Assembly: GCF_958979055.1 (NCBI RefSeq)
Contig: NC_084899.1
Location: forward strand, 23,503,501-23,567,500
Source: Alnus glutinosa
Lineage: Eukaryota; Streptophyta; Magnoliopsida; Fagales; Betulaceae
Reading direction: 5' to 3'
Length of the DNA: 64,000 nt
This document shows, piece after piece, positions 19,397 through 31,184 of the stretch (its first letter is position 1; each line of letters opens with the position of its first letter). Both the position numbers and the translations under genes were made by a program. The notes under the pieces were generated by a model. That model had not been told where the DNA came from. It was given only the letters and a program-made list of their open reading frames with translations, and did not search any database.

Positions 19397-22300
19397 CTAA
19401 AGGCTTGTGAGCTTGCAAGCTTGGGTTCGAGCTGACAATTCTTGTGCCACAAAATGCATAGTGGGTCGTGACTCTGGCTTGTCATCCACGCATTGTAAGG
19501 CTACAGTCACTACAAATGCCACCTCCTGTGCCATTTGGCCCGTGGGTTGTGAGAGTCCTTGGTCTAACACATCTTTTAGAAGAAATACTGCAGTGTCTGA
19601 AACTGGCATTGCTGTTGTTGATTTGGATGATGATAGGGAAGATAGGAGCTCCCTTGGGTGCCTTCCCATCATAACTTCTAATGCCACCACTCCAAAGCTA
19701 TAAACGTCGCATTTATCTGTTACTTGCATCGTGAATGCAAGCTCTGCACATCCATAAAACAAGATCGACATCCGTTTAATGATAGAATATGAGCATGAAA
19801 ACACATAAATTGGCTACACGCTTCTTAATATGAGAAGCCATTTCTTCTTTGAAGAGTTTCTCATACTCAACCGAATGAGGGTCCCTTGCAATTTTCTATC
19901 TGAATTATAAGGAATTTTAGAGAATTCGATCCTACTCCATTTATAGTTATAGTTATTATACGAAAGTAGTCTATCCTAAGACAAATACTCGAAATGAGCA
20001 GTACAAAAATGCAAAAACTAGATTGTTAGCTTACCCGGAGCCATGTAGCCATAAGACCCAACAATTGTTGTCCAGTTAGTTGTATCTGAACTCAAACATT
20101 TTGCAGTGCCAAAATCTGAAAGTCGGGGTTCGAACTCTGGCTCTAGCAATATGTTGTTCATAGTTATGTCTTGGTGCACAATTTGAGGAGAGCAATCATG
20201 GTGCAAGTAAGCAATTGCATGAGCCACACCTTGCACAATTTTTACCCTTTTACCCCAGTCTAGTTCTGCTTTCCCTTTCAACCCATACAATACATTTCCC
20301 AAACTGCCTTTCTCCACAAATTCATAAACCAAGTACATGCACCCCCTAATGGAACAGAACCCATAAAGCCTAATGATATTGCGGTGCCTAACTTCTGTCA
20401 ACACACGAATCTCATTCTCAAAACTCTTGCGATTGGCTGCTGGGATGTCACTGGAGTTTGACATGTTAAGTTTTTTAACTGCAACAATTTGACCTGTTGT
20501 CAATGCCGCTTTGTAAACGCTTCCAAATCCTCCTTTTCCAATGCAGTACTTCTCATGGAAGTTTTCTGTGGCCTTCACGAGATCCTCGAATGTGAATTTA
20601 CCTTCTCCTTCCCATATCAGTGACTCAGCCTTCTCATCATACTCTCCAATTGTTCTGCTTTCTTCATCAAGGGGTTTTGTCCTCCGATACCATATTATAA
20701 GTCCAGCAACAATGATTGCAAGCAACAATAGGCCACAGATAGGAACGAGGACAACTAATAGAGTTGTATTAGAATGTTTTTTCTCTCTGGAATCTATGTA
20801 ACAAGGAGATAGTCCTTCTGCATCTCCACACAAACCTGAGTTTCCAACATAAGCTTTCGCAGGTGCATCTTCGAAAACTGTACTAGTTGGGATCGAACTT
20901 GTTAAATTGTTGTATGAAAAATCGATGGAGGTGTTGCGTAGACTAACCATGCCGGTAAACGATGATGGGATTTCCCCTGAAAGTTGGTTATGTGACACAT
21001 TAAGACTCTCCAATGATGAAAGCTTCGCAAGGTTTTGAGGAATATTTCCTGAGAGTCGATTGCTGCTGAGGTCCAACAATAGCTGCAACGTGACTAAGTT
21101 ACCAAGCTCGGATGGTATTACCCCTAACAGGTTGTTGTTGCTCAAGTCCAAGATCAATAATTTACCACAATTCCCAAGTTCTTTTGGTATGTTCCCAGTC
21201 AAACTGTTCCTAGACAAATCAAGATTGCTAAGTTCACTCAAACTGCCTAGACTCCGAGGAATCTCTCCTGTCAAATGGTTCCTGCTCAGATTGAGCTTGT
21301 ACAGCAGGCTTAGATTTCCAAGTACAGTTGGAATTTCCCCGGACAATTCGTTGGAGTCCAGATTCAAAACCTGCAGTTGAGTCAACTTTCCAAGCTCTAC
21401 TGGGATTTTTCCAGAAATTCTGTTTCTGTCCATATGCAAATCAGTGAGAGATTCACATTCCCCCCATTCCGCTGAGATTTCACCAACAAATTGATTGTCA
21501 CTAAACCAAATGAAACTGAGATGTGCATGAACTCCAAATGCATTTGTAATGTTTCCATTGAATCGATTCCCGTCAAACCGCACTCTCTTTAGTTGCTCGC
21601 AATTTCTCAAGCACTCTGGCAATGGCCCTGTGAAGTTGTTGCTATTCACTGTGAAATGATGAAGACCAAAGCTGCTGCACAATTCAGGTGGCAATTCTCC
21701 AGAGAAACTATTGTTGGAAAAGCTGACAATGCTCAGATTACTATACTTCCCAAAGTCACTCGGAATAGTGCCCGAGAAGTTATTGGTTAAAAGAGAGATT
21801 GCCGTTAAACTAGTGAGGCGAGAAATGGTGTCCGGCAACTCCCCATAGAGTTGGTTAGTGTTGAGATCAAGAGTCTGCAGCGATGTCATATTTCCAATCT
21901 CCGGTGGGATTGTGCCATTGAGATTGTTGGAGAAAAGTTCTAAGACTTGAAGGTTTGTGAGGTTCCCAACTGTCGGAGGAATCGGACCAGAGAGGTGGTT
22001 TTGTGAAAGGTCTAATTCCCGCAAATCTTTCAAGTTCCCAATCTCAGATGGAATTGACCCAGAGAACTGATTTTTAAACAGATAAAGATATTGGAGCTTT
22101 GTCAATAGGCCTATTTCCGGTGGAATTTCTCCAGTGAAATGATTCTCCGCAAATTGCAAAGAGGTTAACTCGGTCCAATTGGAGAGAAAATACGGTGAGA
22201 TCACACCGGAGAGAGCGTTAGAAGATAAACCCAATTCTGTAATTTTTGTCAGGTTGGTCAAGGACAAAGGCAATTCCCCAGTGAATGAATTTTGAGCCAG

Positions 22301-23266
22301 GGCCAAGTAGGTGAGATTTGTACAAAACCCAAGCTCAGAAGGAATTGTAGAATTCAACCTATTCATACTAAGATAGAGTCTCCCGAGCTCCTTGAGCTGG
22401 CCTATTGAAGAAGGAATACTCCCTTCCAATGAATTGTTGAACAATTCTATAGTCTGAAGATTTGACATTGCTCCAATATCCTCAGGAATTAGACCACTGA
22501 AATTGTTATTTCCTAGAAAAAGATGTTTGAGCTTGGAAAGGTGGGAAATGTTTGGTGACAATGGTCCTTGGAATAAATTATCAAAAAGATTAAGGTATTC
22601 AAGCTTGCCCAGATTGGTAAATACAGATTCTGGTATTGGTCCAGTCAAATGATTCTGGGACAAATCCAAGGACGTCAAGTTCTTACAATCAAGTATAAAT
22701 CCTGGGAACCCAGAAGTGAGTTCATTGAAATTAAAGCCAAGATGGGTCAACAATGGCATGGCAGAAACCTTAGACCAGTCAGGATTTACCAAGAAGTTTG
22801 ATCCAAGGTCTAAGTACCATGCCTTTTGAAGATTGCTAATCTGATATGGGATTGTCCCATCGAGATAGTTGTCGAGAAGACTTACATACCGAAGCTCCGT
22901 CAGCCGGCCTATCTCCGAAGGTATTGGTCCGCTGAGATTGTTGTGGCTGAGGTCGAAGCGGGTGAGATTAAGGAACGGAGTAAAGTTGAAGTGGGCCAGT
23001 GTTCCGTTGAGCTTGGCACCTGAGAGGTCTATCTCGGAGACTGTTCCGGTTGAGTCGGCGCAGGCAATGCTTGTCCAGTTGCAAAGGTTGTTGAGGTTGG
23101 CGAGGGACCATGAAGTGAGAAGAGGGGGAATAGGGGAGAGGCTGTTTTTCCATTTGACAAGAGCTTCTGCTTGTGTTGCCGGTGATGCTGTGATCTGTAA
23201 TGAAAGTGTGGAGAGCAAGAGAAGGTGAAGGAAAAGAAGATGAGGAGGCTTGGGATTTGCTGCCAT
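19397..23266 (-). CDS. LRR receptor-like kinase (MIK2 / At1g35710 type), copy A, two exons
   Basis: Exons are 23266-20035 and 19743-19397. The intron begins GTAAGC and ends GTGCAG; splicing gives MAPE-LAFTM and a 1192-residue protein. Order: signal peptide (~1-27), LRR N-cap ([20 protein letters not shown]), more than 20 LRRs, membrane helix (~836-859) and kinase domain. The kinase has the P-loop [12 protein letters not shown] (from ~909), VAVKK with the ATP lysine ~931, DFG ~1051 and the usual subdomains [10 protein letters not shown] in exon 2. Relatives perceive peptides or act in reproduction and immunity (family knowledge of LRR-XII-like MIK2). Odd points: the catalytic loop reads HQD, not HRD (codon 20171-20173). 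The C-terminus is 13 residues shorter than in copies B and C, through an 11-codon deletion and a CAG-to-TAG change. The frame is otherwise clean, so it may be expressed, possibly with weakened kinase activity. Confidence 0.92.
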
Positions 23267-23692
23267 GCCTGCCTTTCGACTTTTATCAAACTATCAAACA
23301 GCAAGATGTTAACAAAGGCAAAAACAGCAAGATGTTAACACTGTACAAATTGGTACAAAAATCCAAATCAAAGAATGAATCTGCCACAAAAGTCTCAGGC
23401 ATATATCAATCAACTTTCATAATAAATTCCTTGAACTTTGAGTCTTTGACAATATATGTGGGTTTGTCCCGTAATATATGGATCCTTACCAAATACGTAC
23501 CATTTCCAACCATGCAACTTGCGAATAGGGCCAAGAGAGAGATAAGAGTCAGCATCCCTAATTTCTTCATTTTTATTTTATTTTTTCTCAGCCCCGTGAC
23601 TGTTTCAAAATAAATATAATAAGAAAAAGAAAAAGAAGAGAACTTTCCTATGTGACTTTAGTATTGTGTTCATACACATGTTGTACAATCTT

Positions 23693-23910
23693 TTTTTTTT
23701 CTTTTTTTTTTTTTTAACAAATAGCTTGTGCTATTTAGGATCTGAATGCCTGAAGGCTACATCATGAGCAATGAGGGACAAAACCCCTCACATACTCTTA
23801 AGTCAGAAGGATCTGACTTAAAAAACAATTACATATGTAGAATCTCAAATTTCACTAAAATTACAATCAGCCCCTAAACAAAGAAAATTCTAGTAAAACT
23901 TGAGCCACAC
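23693..23910 (-). mobile_element. 5'-truncated L1-family 3' end
   Basis: The plus strand shows a long T run followed by AACAAATAGCTTGTGCTATTT and ends in CTTGAGCCACAC. A 13-bp duplication GTTGTACAATCTT flanks it (23680-23692 and 23911-23923). The sequence matches the 3' part of the longer element at 59977-60933. Reading minus, it is a 3' untranslated region plus poly-A tail inserted about 400 bp upstream of the kinase start. Confidence 0.85.
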
Positions 23911-23923
23911 GTTGTACAATCTT

Positions 23924-24689
23924 ATCATAATTCTAAAGTCTATAGGATGGAAATTTATACACTTTAAAGATTTCCTATTTTTTCTTGAGCATTTAATTTA
24001 AATTGACGTCTATGAGAAAAAGTTATACATGTCAGAAACTTCCATCAATGTGAAAATAGAACTTAAAAAAAGAAAAACAAAACAAATAGGACTTTAATTC
24101 TAAGAATTTATGAGCTTTCAGACTTTCTATGGATGTGAATAATGAGACTTTTGATTAGAATTTTTTTAAGATTATAATTGGTAGCATTGATTAGACTATT
24201 TATTAACTTTTTATCATATTAGAGTTGCTCAGCATTCTTATGCGGGATGTTAATTCGCATTCGCCTATCAAGTTCAAGTCGTGTCGTGGCAGAAGTACAA
24301 TATTATATAAGACAATCTTAATTCTTAACCTAACCCATTTAATTAAATGGTGTCCGACCCTTCAACCCTAATTTACTAATTTTGTGTTGGATTCGTGTCA
24401 AGTTCGTGGGTCGTGTCAAAAATTGTCAGCTCTAAATGTTGAGTATCGAGTTCGAGCCGTGTCAAGACATAGGTATATATAAGACCCTATGGATCAACTC
24501 TAGCTTTACCTATTTAAGTTAGACTTTCAATTATAACCCGTTAATTTTGCATTAAATTTGTGTTGTATTCACTGATTATGTCTAAAATTGAGAGGACATT
24601 AAACCACCTCCCATTTATTCATTCAATCATTAATATTGCAACGAAATCATTCGGTGGATCTGATAACTTGACAATGGCAACCCACTTTC
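23924..24689. other. Non-coding spacer
   Basis: A/T-rich; no ORF or known repeat recognised. Phrases such as TCGTGTCAAGTTCGTGGGTCGTGTC recur loosely, as in old LTR-element text, but no ends can be drawn. Confidence 0.35.
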
Positions 24690-26200
24690 GCACAACATGC
24701 ATATGCATGGCCACTCATAATTAAAAGTAAATCCTGTAAAATATGAACCATAAATAATCAATATATATACAGGAACTTAATTATTGGTGCGGCTATTATA
24801 TTCATCATCAAGTGATCATCGCATGCATTTTCCCGTCTACCTTTTTTCTTTTCTTTTTTTCTTTTTAATTTCCATTTTCCCGTCTATATAATATGTATGA
24901 TTGTTTTGTTTTATTGTTTTATTTATCATAATTGTAGCCTTTTGCACAATAAGTGATATGAAAGCTAAAGTTCAGTATTCAGATTGAAAATTACAATAAA
25001 TATAGCAAGCACAATTATAAAGTTGAGAAGTTAAATGGCATGAATAATTTCTCTTTAATGAAATATCTTTCGATTCAGCAAAAAGTCTACAAGCTTCATT
25101 AAAAAGAAATTATGTGGAATTTAAGGTGTTAATGAAAAAAACGAAGAAACTCCAAAAACATAGATCGATGATGAGGAGCGAAAAGAGATGGATGTCAAAG
25201 CAGTGCAATTTTTCTAAATTATTCATAATGTGATTGTTTAAAAAAGGCATATATAGACAATTTGTTAGAAATTAATTAGAGTGTACGTGTATGTCATACC
25301 CCCAACTCATAATTATTAAATAAACATATCAAGTGGATTTTCATATCTTAATAAATTTAGGACTAGTGGGCTAAATTCCCCAAATTCACAAGAGTCAATC
25401 ATTTTCCTGAAGTGAACTTAAGCACAATAGATAATTTTATAATGATTTTGATTTGAATGTTATACCCATTTTCACGTGATCAATCCCATCATTAATTCAT
25501 AAGTCTTTACAAAAAAAAAAAAGAAAAAAAAAAAAAGAAGAAGATTTCTATCCTTCGAGATATAAACAAAGCTCTGTTGTCAAGCCACGTACCATCCACT
25601 CTCGAATGTCACATGATGGGCTTTAGTTATCGTCGCAACGAGATCTTCATTCATGGCATTCACTTATTCTTTCCTATATCAACATTGATAGAAGCGATGC
25701 TCTTGCCTGCCATCTTTATTGTTTTGATATTTGGGATTTGAGCCATTTTTCTTGAACATTTTATCGTTATTGGCTTCCAATTTATTCTTCTCGATATTCT
25801 TGTCAATGTCTATGACATTAACTATTGTTTTCACATCAGAATAATCATTTCTATGTCTATTCCTAAAATATTTTTCAATGCATAAATGACATTCATTGAA
25901 GATATTCTAAATAATATTTTCTATCAACTGTTTTAGCTTTTTATTGTAGTCAAACCAAGATGAAGGCATTATGTTTATAATTGCTCCTACTAAGAATTCA
26001 TAGACTTGGGATGCAACTAGCTTATCGTTAGACATCTTAAAATCCGTAAAATTGGAAATTATTGAAACTTCAATACCTGCTCTTCTTCGATTTTGTATTG
26101 TCTCCCAGCTCATCCAAATTAAGTTCTTTGGCCGATGAAAGCGTCTGGTACACATCACTGATAGAATTTGAAAGGGCACTAAGAATGTGTCCCTAGCAAA
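24690..26200 (-). mobile_element. Copia gag/protease fragment, minus-strand copy
   Basis: Minus-strand translation near 26180-25907 gives QVYEFLVGAIINIMPSSW, typical of the gag (UBN2-type) domain of Copia retrotransposons. Reading on toward 25270 it corresponds, with stops and shifts, to the zinc-finger and protease part seen better at 58731-59334. The whole stretch down to about 24690 (including GCATATGCATGGCCACTCAT) reappears inverted at 58690-59940. Coding capacity is destroyed. LTRs are not visible at its ends. Confidence 0.7.
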
Positions 26201-26956
26201 GGAAATTATCCTTTGCTAAAAATTTAATACATCAATGATGTTATCATAATTTAATATGATTTGATTTATATTTATTTGTTTCCTTAATAGCTTTTGACCT
26301 ATTATTAATATTAGGATACCAAATAAATCCAATTTGCTTTAGATTTCTAATATGTATAGATTTATTATTATATATTATATATAATATAATTAAGCATTTT
26401 AGGGATACATTAAATGAACACTTTTCAACATTTTAAACTGCCACTTGTCGCAATTCTAGCGTGTTCTCTTAAGGATTCAGCTTTTATATATAATATATGA
26501 TATGATAATTAAATTTACTTGTTCTTATCAGCTTTAGTTTTTAGGATAAGCATTGATTTAAAAATTGGTATTGTAATAGAAGTTTTTAGTTTGAACTTTA
26601 ACTCTACAATTTACTTCTTATTTGCAATTATATGTTATAAATGTTGGGTCTCACTTGTTGAGGAAGAGTTTTATCTCACACGCGAGATGAAGTTGTATTA
26701 AAGTAATAATTAAATGATTAAATTTATTCTTTCGTCTCAACTTCAAATTTTTAGAATAAGTAATAATTTAACATTGTGATAGCAAGTGTCATAACCACTA
26801 TGGTTTTGTGAGTAAAACTTCTAACGCGTGACGAAGAAATAAATAATTGATTTTTTTTTTTTAGTTTCATTAATTAATTAATGAGGTTATTAATATTAAA
26901 TTTTTAAGAGTCAAGTGTTATTTTAATTTGTATTTTAATAATGGGAGTGGCCCTGT
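26201..26956. other. Non-coding, AT-rich
   Basis: No gene. About 26725-26830 has a relative at 56110-56225 (shared GATAGCAAGTGTCATAACCA), part of the dispersed segmental duplications in this window. Confidence 0.4.
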
Positions 26957-27254
26957 TAGAGAATATACTCTCCATATATTAGTGGATTTGATTTGAGCAA
27001 TTTATTGTAATTATAATCAATCAAATTTGAATGATTTGATTGATTTGTTTGTAATCAAATTTGATGGTAATCAAATCACATTGATTGATTACCATACTCA
27101 TATACCAAAACCCTCTTATAAATAGGAGTATATTGTATTATAAAAATATCAAGCAATAAGAGCATAATGTAGCTTTAGGGTTTTATCTTGTGGACGTAGG
27201 TTATAGACTGAACCACGTAAAATCTCTTGTGTTCTTATTTTATTATTCCGCATG
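26957..27254 (+). mobile_element. Copia-type LTR-like sequence
   Basis: Begins TGTTAGAGAATATAC, contains a core promoter-like TATAAATAGGAGTATATTG, then GTGGACGTAGG and GAACCACGTAAA followed by TCTTGTGTTCTTATT and TTCCGCA. That series is characteristic of plant Copia LTR R/U5 regions. The right end and target duplication are not clear, so it is a partial or solo LTR. Confidence 0.55.
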
Positions 27255-28126
27255 TTTATTTTTAGTTTTCCATTCTATTATGTTATCTTTCAGAAAGTCA
27301 GTAAAATTAGGATTAGGGTTAAGGTTTAGTAATTGAGTCCTCTTCCTCCTCTCTTCTTCCTGGTAGTAAGATTCTACCAAATCCCTTTTTCTTTCCCCCT
27401 ACATCGATCTATCCAGCATCAACTTGTTTGAGCGCACACTGATGATGTTTTTTTTTTTTTTTTTTTGCTTGCTTCATTTAATTTTCTTACAAAATGGAGT
27501 GTCAAGGTTCATAATGCATGCACCTAGACTTTTTAATTCGTTAGTATTTGAAAAGCAATTATTAGCTTCATGGAAATAAACTCGATCAGTGTACGTGGAA
27601 ATTTGAAATTTGCTTTCAAAAGCAACAAAAGTTCTTTCCCCATAGGAGTTATATTGGTTGTTGCATGTCAAAGTAGAAGAACATACCGGTTTATTCTGTT
27701 AATTGTGTTTTTCTGCTTTGATTTTTCTATGTACGTGGTGGGAAAGTCAATCGATCCCCTCAGTATGATTGGTGGAGGACGGGTTTGAATCTAATGTCAG
27801 AATAAACACTCATATTTATGATATCTTTTTAATATAGGAATTTTTTTTTTTTTTTATATATTTTTTCTTTTAACTCAAGTATATTCCAATAGGTACTTGC
27901 TCAAACTCAAAGAATCTCAAAATTTGGCTGATTATGGCAGATGAAATTATTTATAGTAAAAATTAGATTATGTACAGGAAACACTATGGAAGAAATATAC
28001 AAGTCATAATTAGAGAGAAGTTATATGGCAAAAGAGTACCACTATTAGCTAGGGTTCAAGATTGCTGTCACTGACTCACTAGTGCTCAACCAGACATTAG
28101 CTGTAGAGATTATTTAGAATTATAAA
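27255..28126. other. Duplicated spacer and 3' flank of kinase copy B
   Basis: 27490-27700 is another copy of the segment at 13440-13640 (inverted at 57080-57270). 27720-28126 corresponds to the kinase 3' flank at 17340-19310. No coding sequence. Confidence 0.55.
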
Positions 28127-29657
28127 CACTACAAAAAAATCAAGAATTTTGGACGGTTTCAAACCGTCTAGAAATTAAAAAAAAAAAAAAAAAAAAAAAA
28201 GTCTAGAAAACGTACTAGACGGTTTTTTTCTAGACGGTTTGAAACCGTCTAGAACTATGTGTCGCTAATCCGGATTATGGACGGTTTGTGCCAAACTGTC
28301 CGCAATTCCAGACGGTTTGACACAAACCGTTTAGAACTGATTCTAGATGGTTTTGCCCAAAACCGTCCAGAATCATTAATTATTTTTTTTAAAAAAAAAA
28401 AATCAAAATCTATGCGTGAGTTTGAATATGATTTTTTTTTTTTTTTTTGTCCAGTCATCTCCCTCATTTGCAAATCCACTGGAAATCCACCGAAAATCAC
28501 TGGGTTCACCGTTCATCTCCCTCATTTGCAGATCTAAATACCTCCCTCATTTGCAACAAAAACTAGCACCGAAAATCACTGGGTTCATCTCCCAAAACAA
28601 TCACTGGGTTCATCTCCGAAAATCACTGTCTCTTCGTCGTCAACCGATTTCCCTTCCTCTTCATTCAATTTCCTTTCGTCTGTAGCGGTCGTTGTCTTCG
28701 GTGTACGTTTTCTTCATCTCGTGTGAAGGATCTGCTCAAAACGCAAAACACAACAATGGAGATCGACCCAAATATTTGATCCTATTTTAGTAACTCAAAA
28801 GAAGACCCAAAAAACCAACAACGAAATCACACCCAGAAAGCAAACCCATGCTAAAAATAAGACCCAAAAATCAACAACAAGAATAAGGGAAAGATTTGGG
28901 GGAGCTGGACGGCGATTATACCAGTCGGTGTCAATCTGTTTGAAACCCAGAAAGCAAACCCATTTGCTGTCAATCTGCTTCAATTTCTGATTTTGGATTC
29001 TTGAACAAGCAAAGGAGAAGAGGCTATACAAAAAAGGCATGATTTGGGGTTTTAACGGAAGATTTAGTGCAAATATACATGATTAGGTTGAATGAGAATG
29101 AAAAGAATGTCTGGACGCTTGCGGAAGAATGTGCAGATGTGTACAGTTGTGTTCTTGTGTTTATTGAATAATGATCAATAGCATTACTCTGTTTTTAACG
29201 GAAGAATGCGCAGATGTGTACAGTTTCGGAGTTTTTAACGGAAGTGCACAAGTCAAAAAAATGGACGGTTGTGATTATGGTTGGGAAAAAAATCGGTTGG
29301 ATGAGGTGAAATTTGGAGGCATCACGTGGATTGATGACATGGCATGAAAAAAAAATTTCAGACGGTTTTTTTTGAAAGCGTCTGGAACTGAAATTTATTA
29401 TGGACGGTTTGGTAAAAACCGTCCATAAAATTCCAAACGGTTTTAACTAAACTGTCTGGAAATAACATTTACAGACGGTTTCGAAAAAAAATTTAACTAA
29501 ACCGTCTGGAATTTTATGGACGATTTAATCAAACCGTCCATAATAAATTTTTTACAGATGGTTTCGGAAAAACCGTCTACAAATTTTGTTTTCTAAACGG
29601 TTTTAGAAACCGTCTCGAAAAAAAAAACCGTCCATAAATGCCTTTTTTTTGGTAGTG
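28127..29657. mobile_element. Non-autonomous CACTA (CMC/EnSpm) transposon
   Basis: 1531 bp, starting CACTACAAAAAAA and ending TTTTTTTTGGTAGTG, with the 3-bp target duplication AAA at 28124-28126 and 29658-29660. The matching flanks of kinase copies A (about 19290-19330) and C (about 61370-61400) are uninterrupted here, giving direct empty sites. Both subterminal zones are full of GGACGGTTT / AAACCGTCC motifs in both orientations, as transposase-binding arrays are. No transposase ORF is present; the middle holds unrelated sequence. Confidence 0.9.
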
Positions 29658-29740
29658 AAAAGATTATATTAGTATACATGAGGCCTCAAGGTCCAACATT
29701 TTCATTTACTAGATGCTATAATAATGCCAATTAATTTGTT

Positions 29741-30906
29741 CTATTTCTGAAGGCTTGTGAGCTTGCTAATGGTCATCGTGTCCAATGGGTAGGAATTGCA
29801 AGCTTGGGTTCGAGCTGACAATTCTTGTGCCACAAAACGCATGGTGGGTCGTGACTCTGGCTCGTCATCCACGCATTGTAAGGCAACAGTCACCACAAAT
29901 GCCATCTCCTGCGCCATTTGGCCTATGGGTTGTGGGAGTCCTTGGTCTAGCACATCCTTTAGAAGAAATTTTGTAGTGTCTAAAACTGGCATTGTTGTTG
30001 TTGATTTGGATGATGACAGGGAAGATAGGAGCTCCCTTGGGTGCCTTCCCATCATAACTTCTAATGCCACCACTCCAAAGCTATAAACGTTGCATTTATC
30101 TGTTACACGCATCGCGAATGCAAGCTCTGCACATCCATAAAACAAGATCGACATCTGTTTAATGAAAAAATATGAGCATGAAAACACATAAATTGGCTAC
30201 ACACTTCCTAATATGAGAAGCCATTTCTTCTTTGATGAGTTTCTCATACTCCACCAAATGAGGATCCCTTTCAATTTTCCAACTGAATTATAAGGAATTT
30301 TAGAGAACCCGATCCTACTCCATTTATAGTTATAGTTATTATACGAAAGAAGTCTATCCTAAGACAAATACTTGAAATGAGTAGGACAAAAATGTAGAAA
30401 CTAAATTGTTAGCTTACCCAGAGCCATGTAGCCATAAGACCCAGCAATTGTTGTCTAGTTAGTTGTATTTGAACTCAACAATCTTGCAGTGCCAAAATAT
30501 GAGAGTCGAGGTTCGAACTCTGACTCCAGCAATATGTTGTTCATAGTTATGTCTCGGTGCACAATTTGAGGAGAGCAATCATGGTGCAAGTAAGCAATTG
30601 CATGAGCACACCTTGCAGAATTTTCACCCTTCTACTCCAGTCTAGTTCTGCTTTCCCTTCCACCCCATACAATACATTTCCCAAACTGCCTTTTTCCACA
30701 TATTCATAAACCAAGTACATACACCCCCTAATGGAACAAAACCCATAAAGCCTAATGATATTGCGGTGCCTAACTTTAGTCAACACACGAATCTCATTCT
30801 CAAAATTCTTGCAACTGCCTGTTGGGATGTCACTGGAGTCTGACATGTTAAGTCTTTTAACTGCAACAATTTGACCTGTTGTCAAAGCCGCTTTGTAAAC
30901 GCTTTG
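29741..30906 (-). pseudogene. LRR receptor kinase fragment (copy B)
   Basis: Exon 2 (30126-29741) is intact and ends [18 protein letters not shown]. The adjacent exon-1 part (about 30426-30906) covers kinase subdomains from [17 protein letters not shown] onward with an HRD catalytic loop. It carries a single-base deletion near 30607 (kinase text [11 protein letters not shown] is thrown out of frame) and a stop replacing a Trp near 30456. Upstream, homology ends abruptly inside the P-loop at about 30903-30906. The LRR ectodomain and membrane helix are absent, and RLP-related sequence begins only 230 bp further. Not functional as a receptor; the open exon-1 part could only be translated as an aberrant product. 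Confidence 0.88.
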
Positions 30907-31184
30907 CACCAATATCGATTGATGATACTGGTGCGTGATTTCTTCAGTTCGATCTTCAGCTTTCCCTTATGCATTTTTAGGCCTAACTTCAATGATTTTG
31001 CTTGTGATTTCCATTAGGACCTAAAAATAAACTAAAACATTAAAACATAACAAAACATTATATTACAACCCAAACTAAGGTTTAACATATGTGAATTAAA
31101 GGACCTTGAATATAAACATTCAACGCTTATCAGTAGCATTGAGTCTTGAAGTTCGTCAGCACTTTGGCCATATTGTAACGTAAA

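Noticed and set aside
19407-23228. Plus-strand frames opposite the receptor kinase (for example 21060-21380)
   Set aside because: Shadows of the minus-strand LRR coding repeats.
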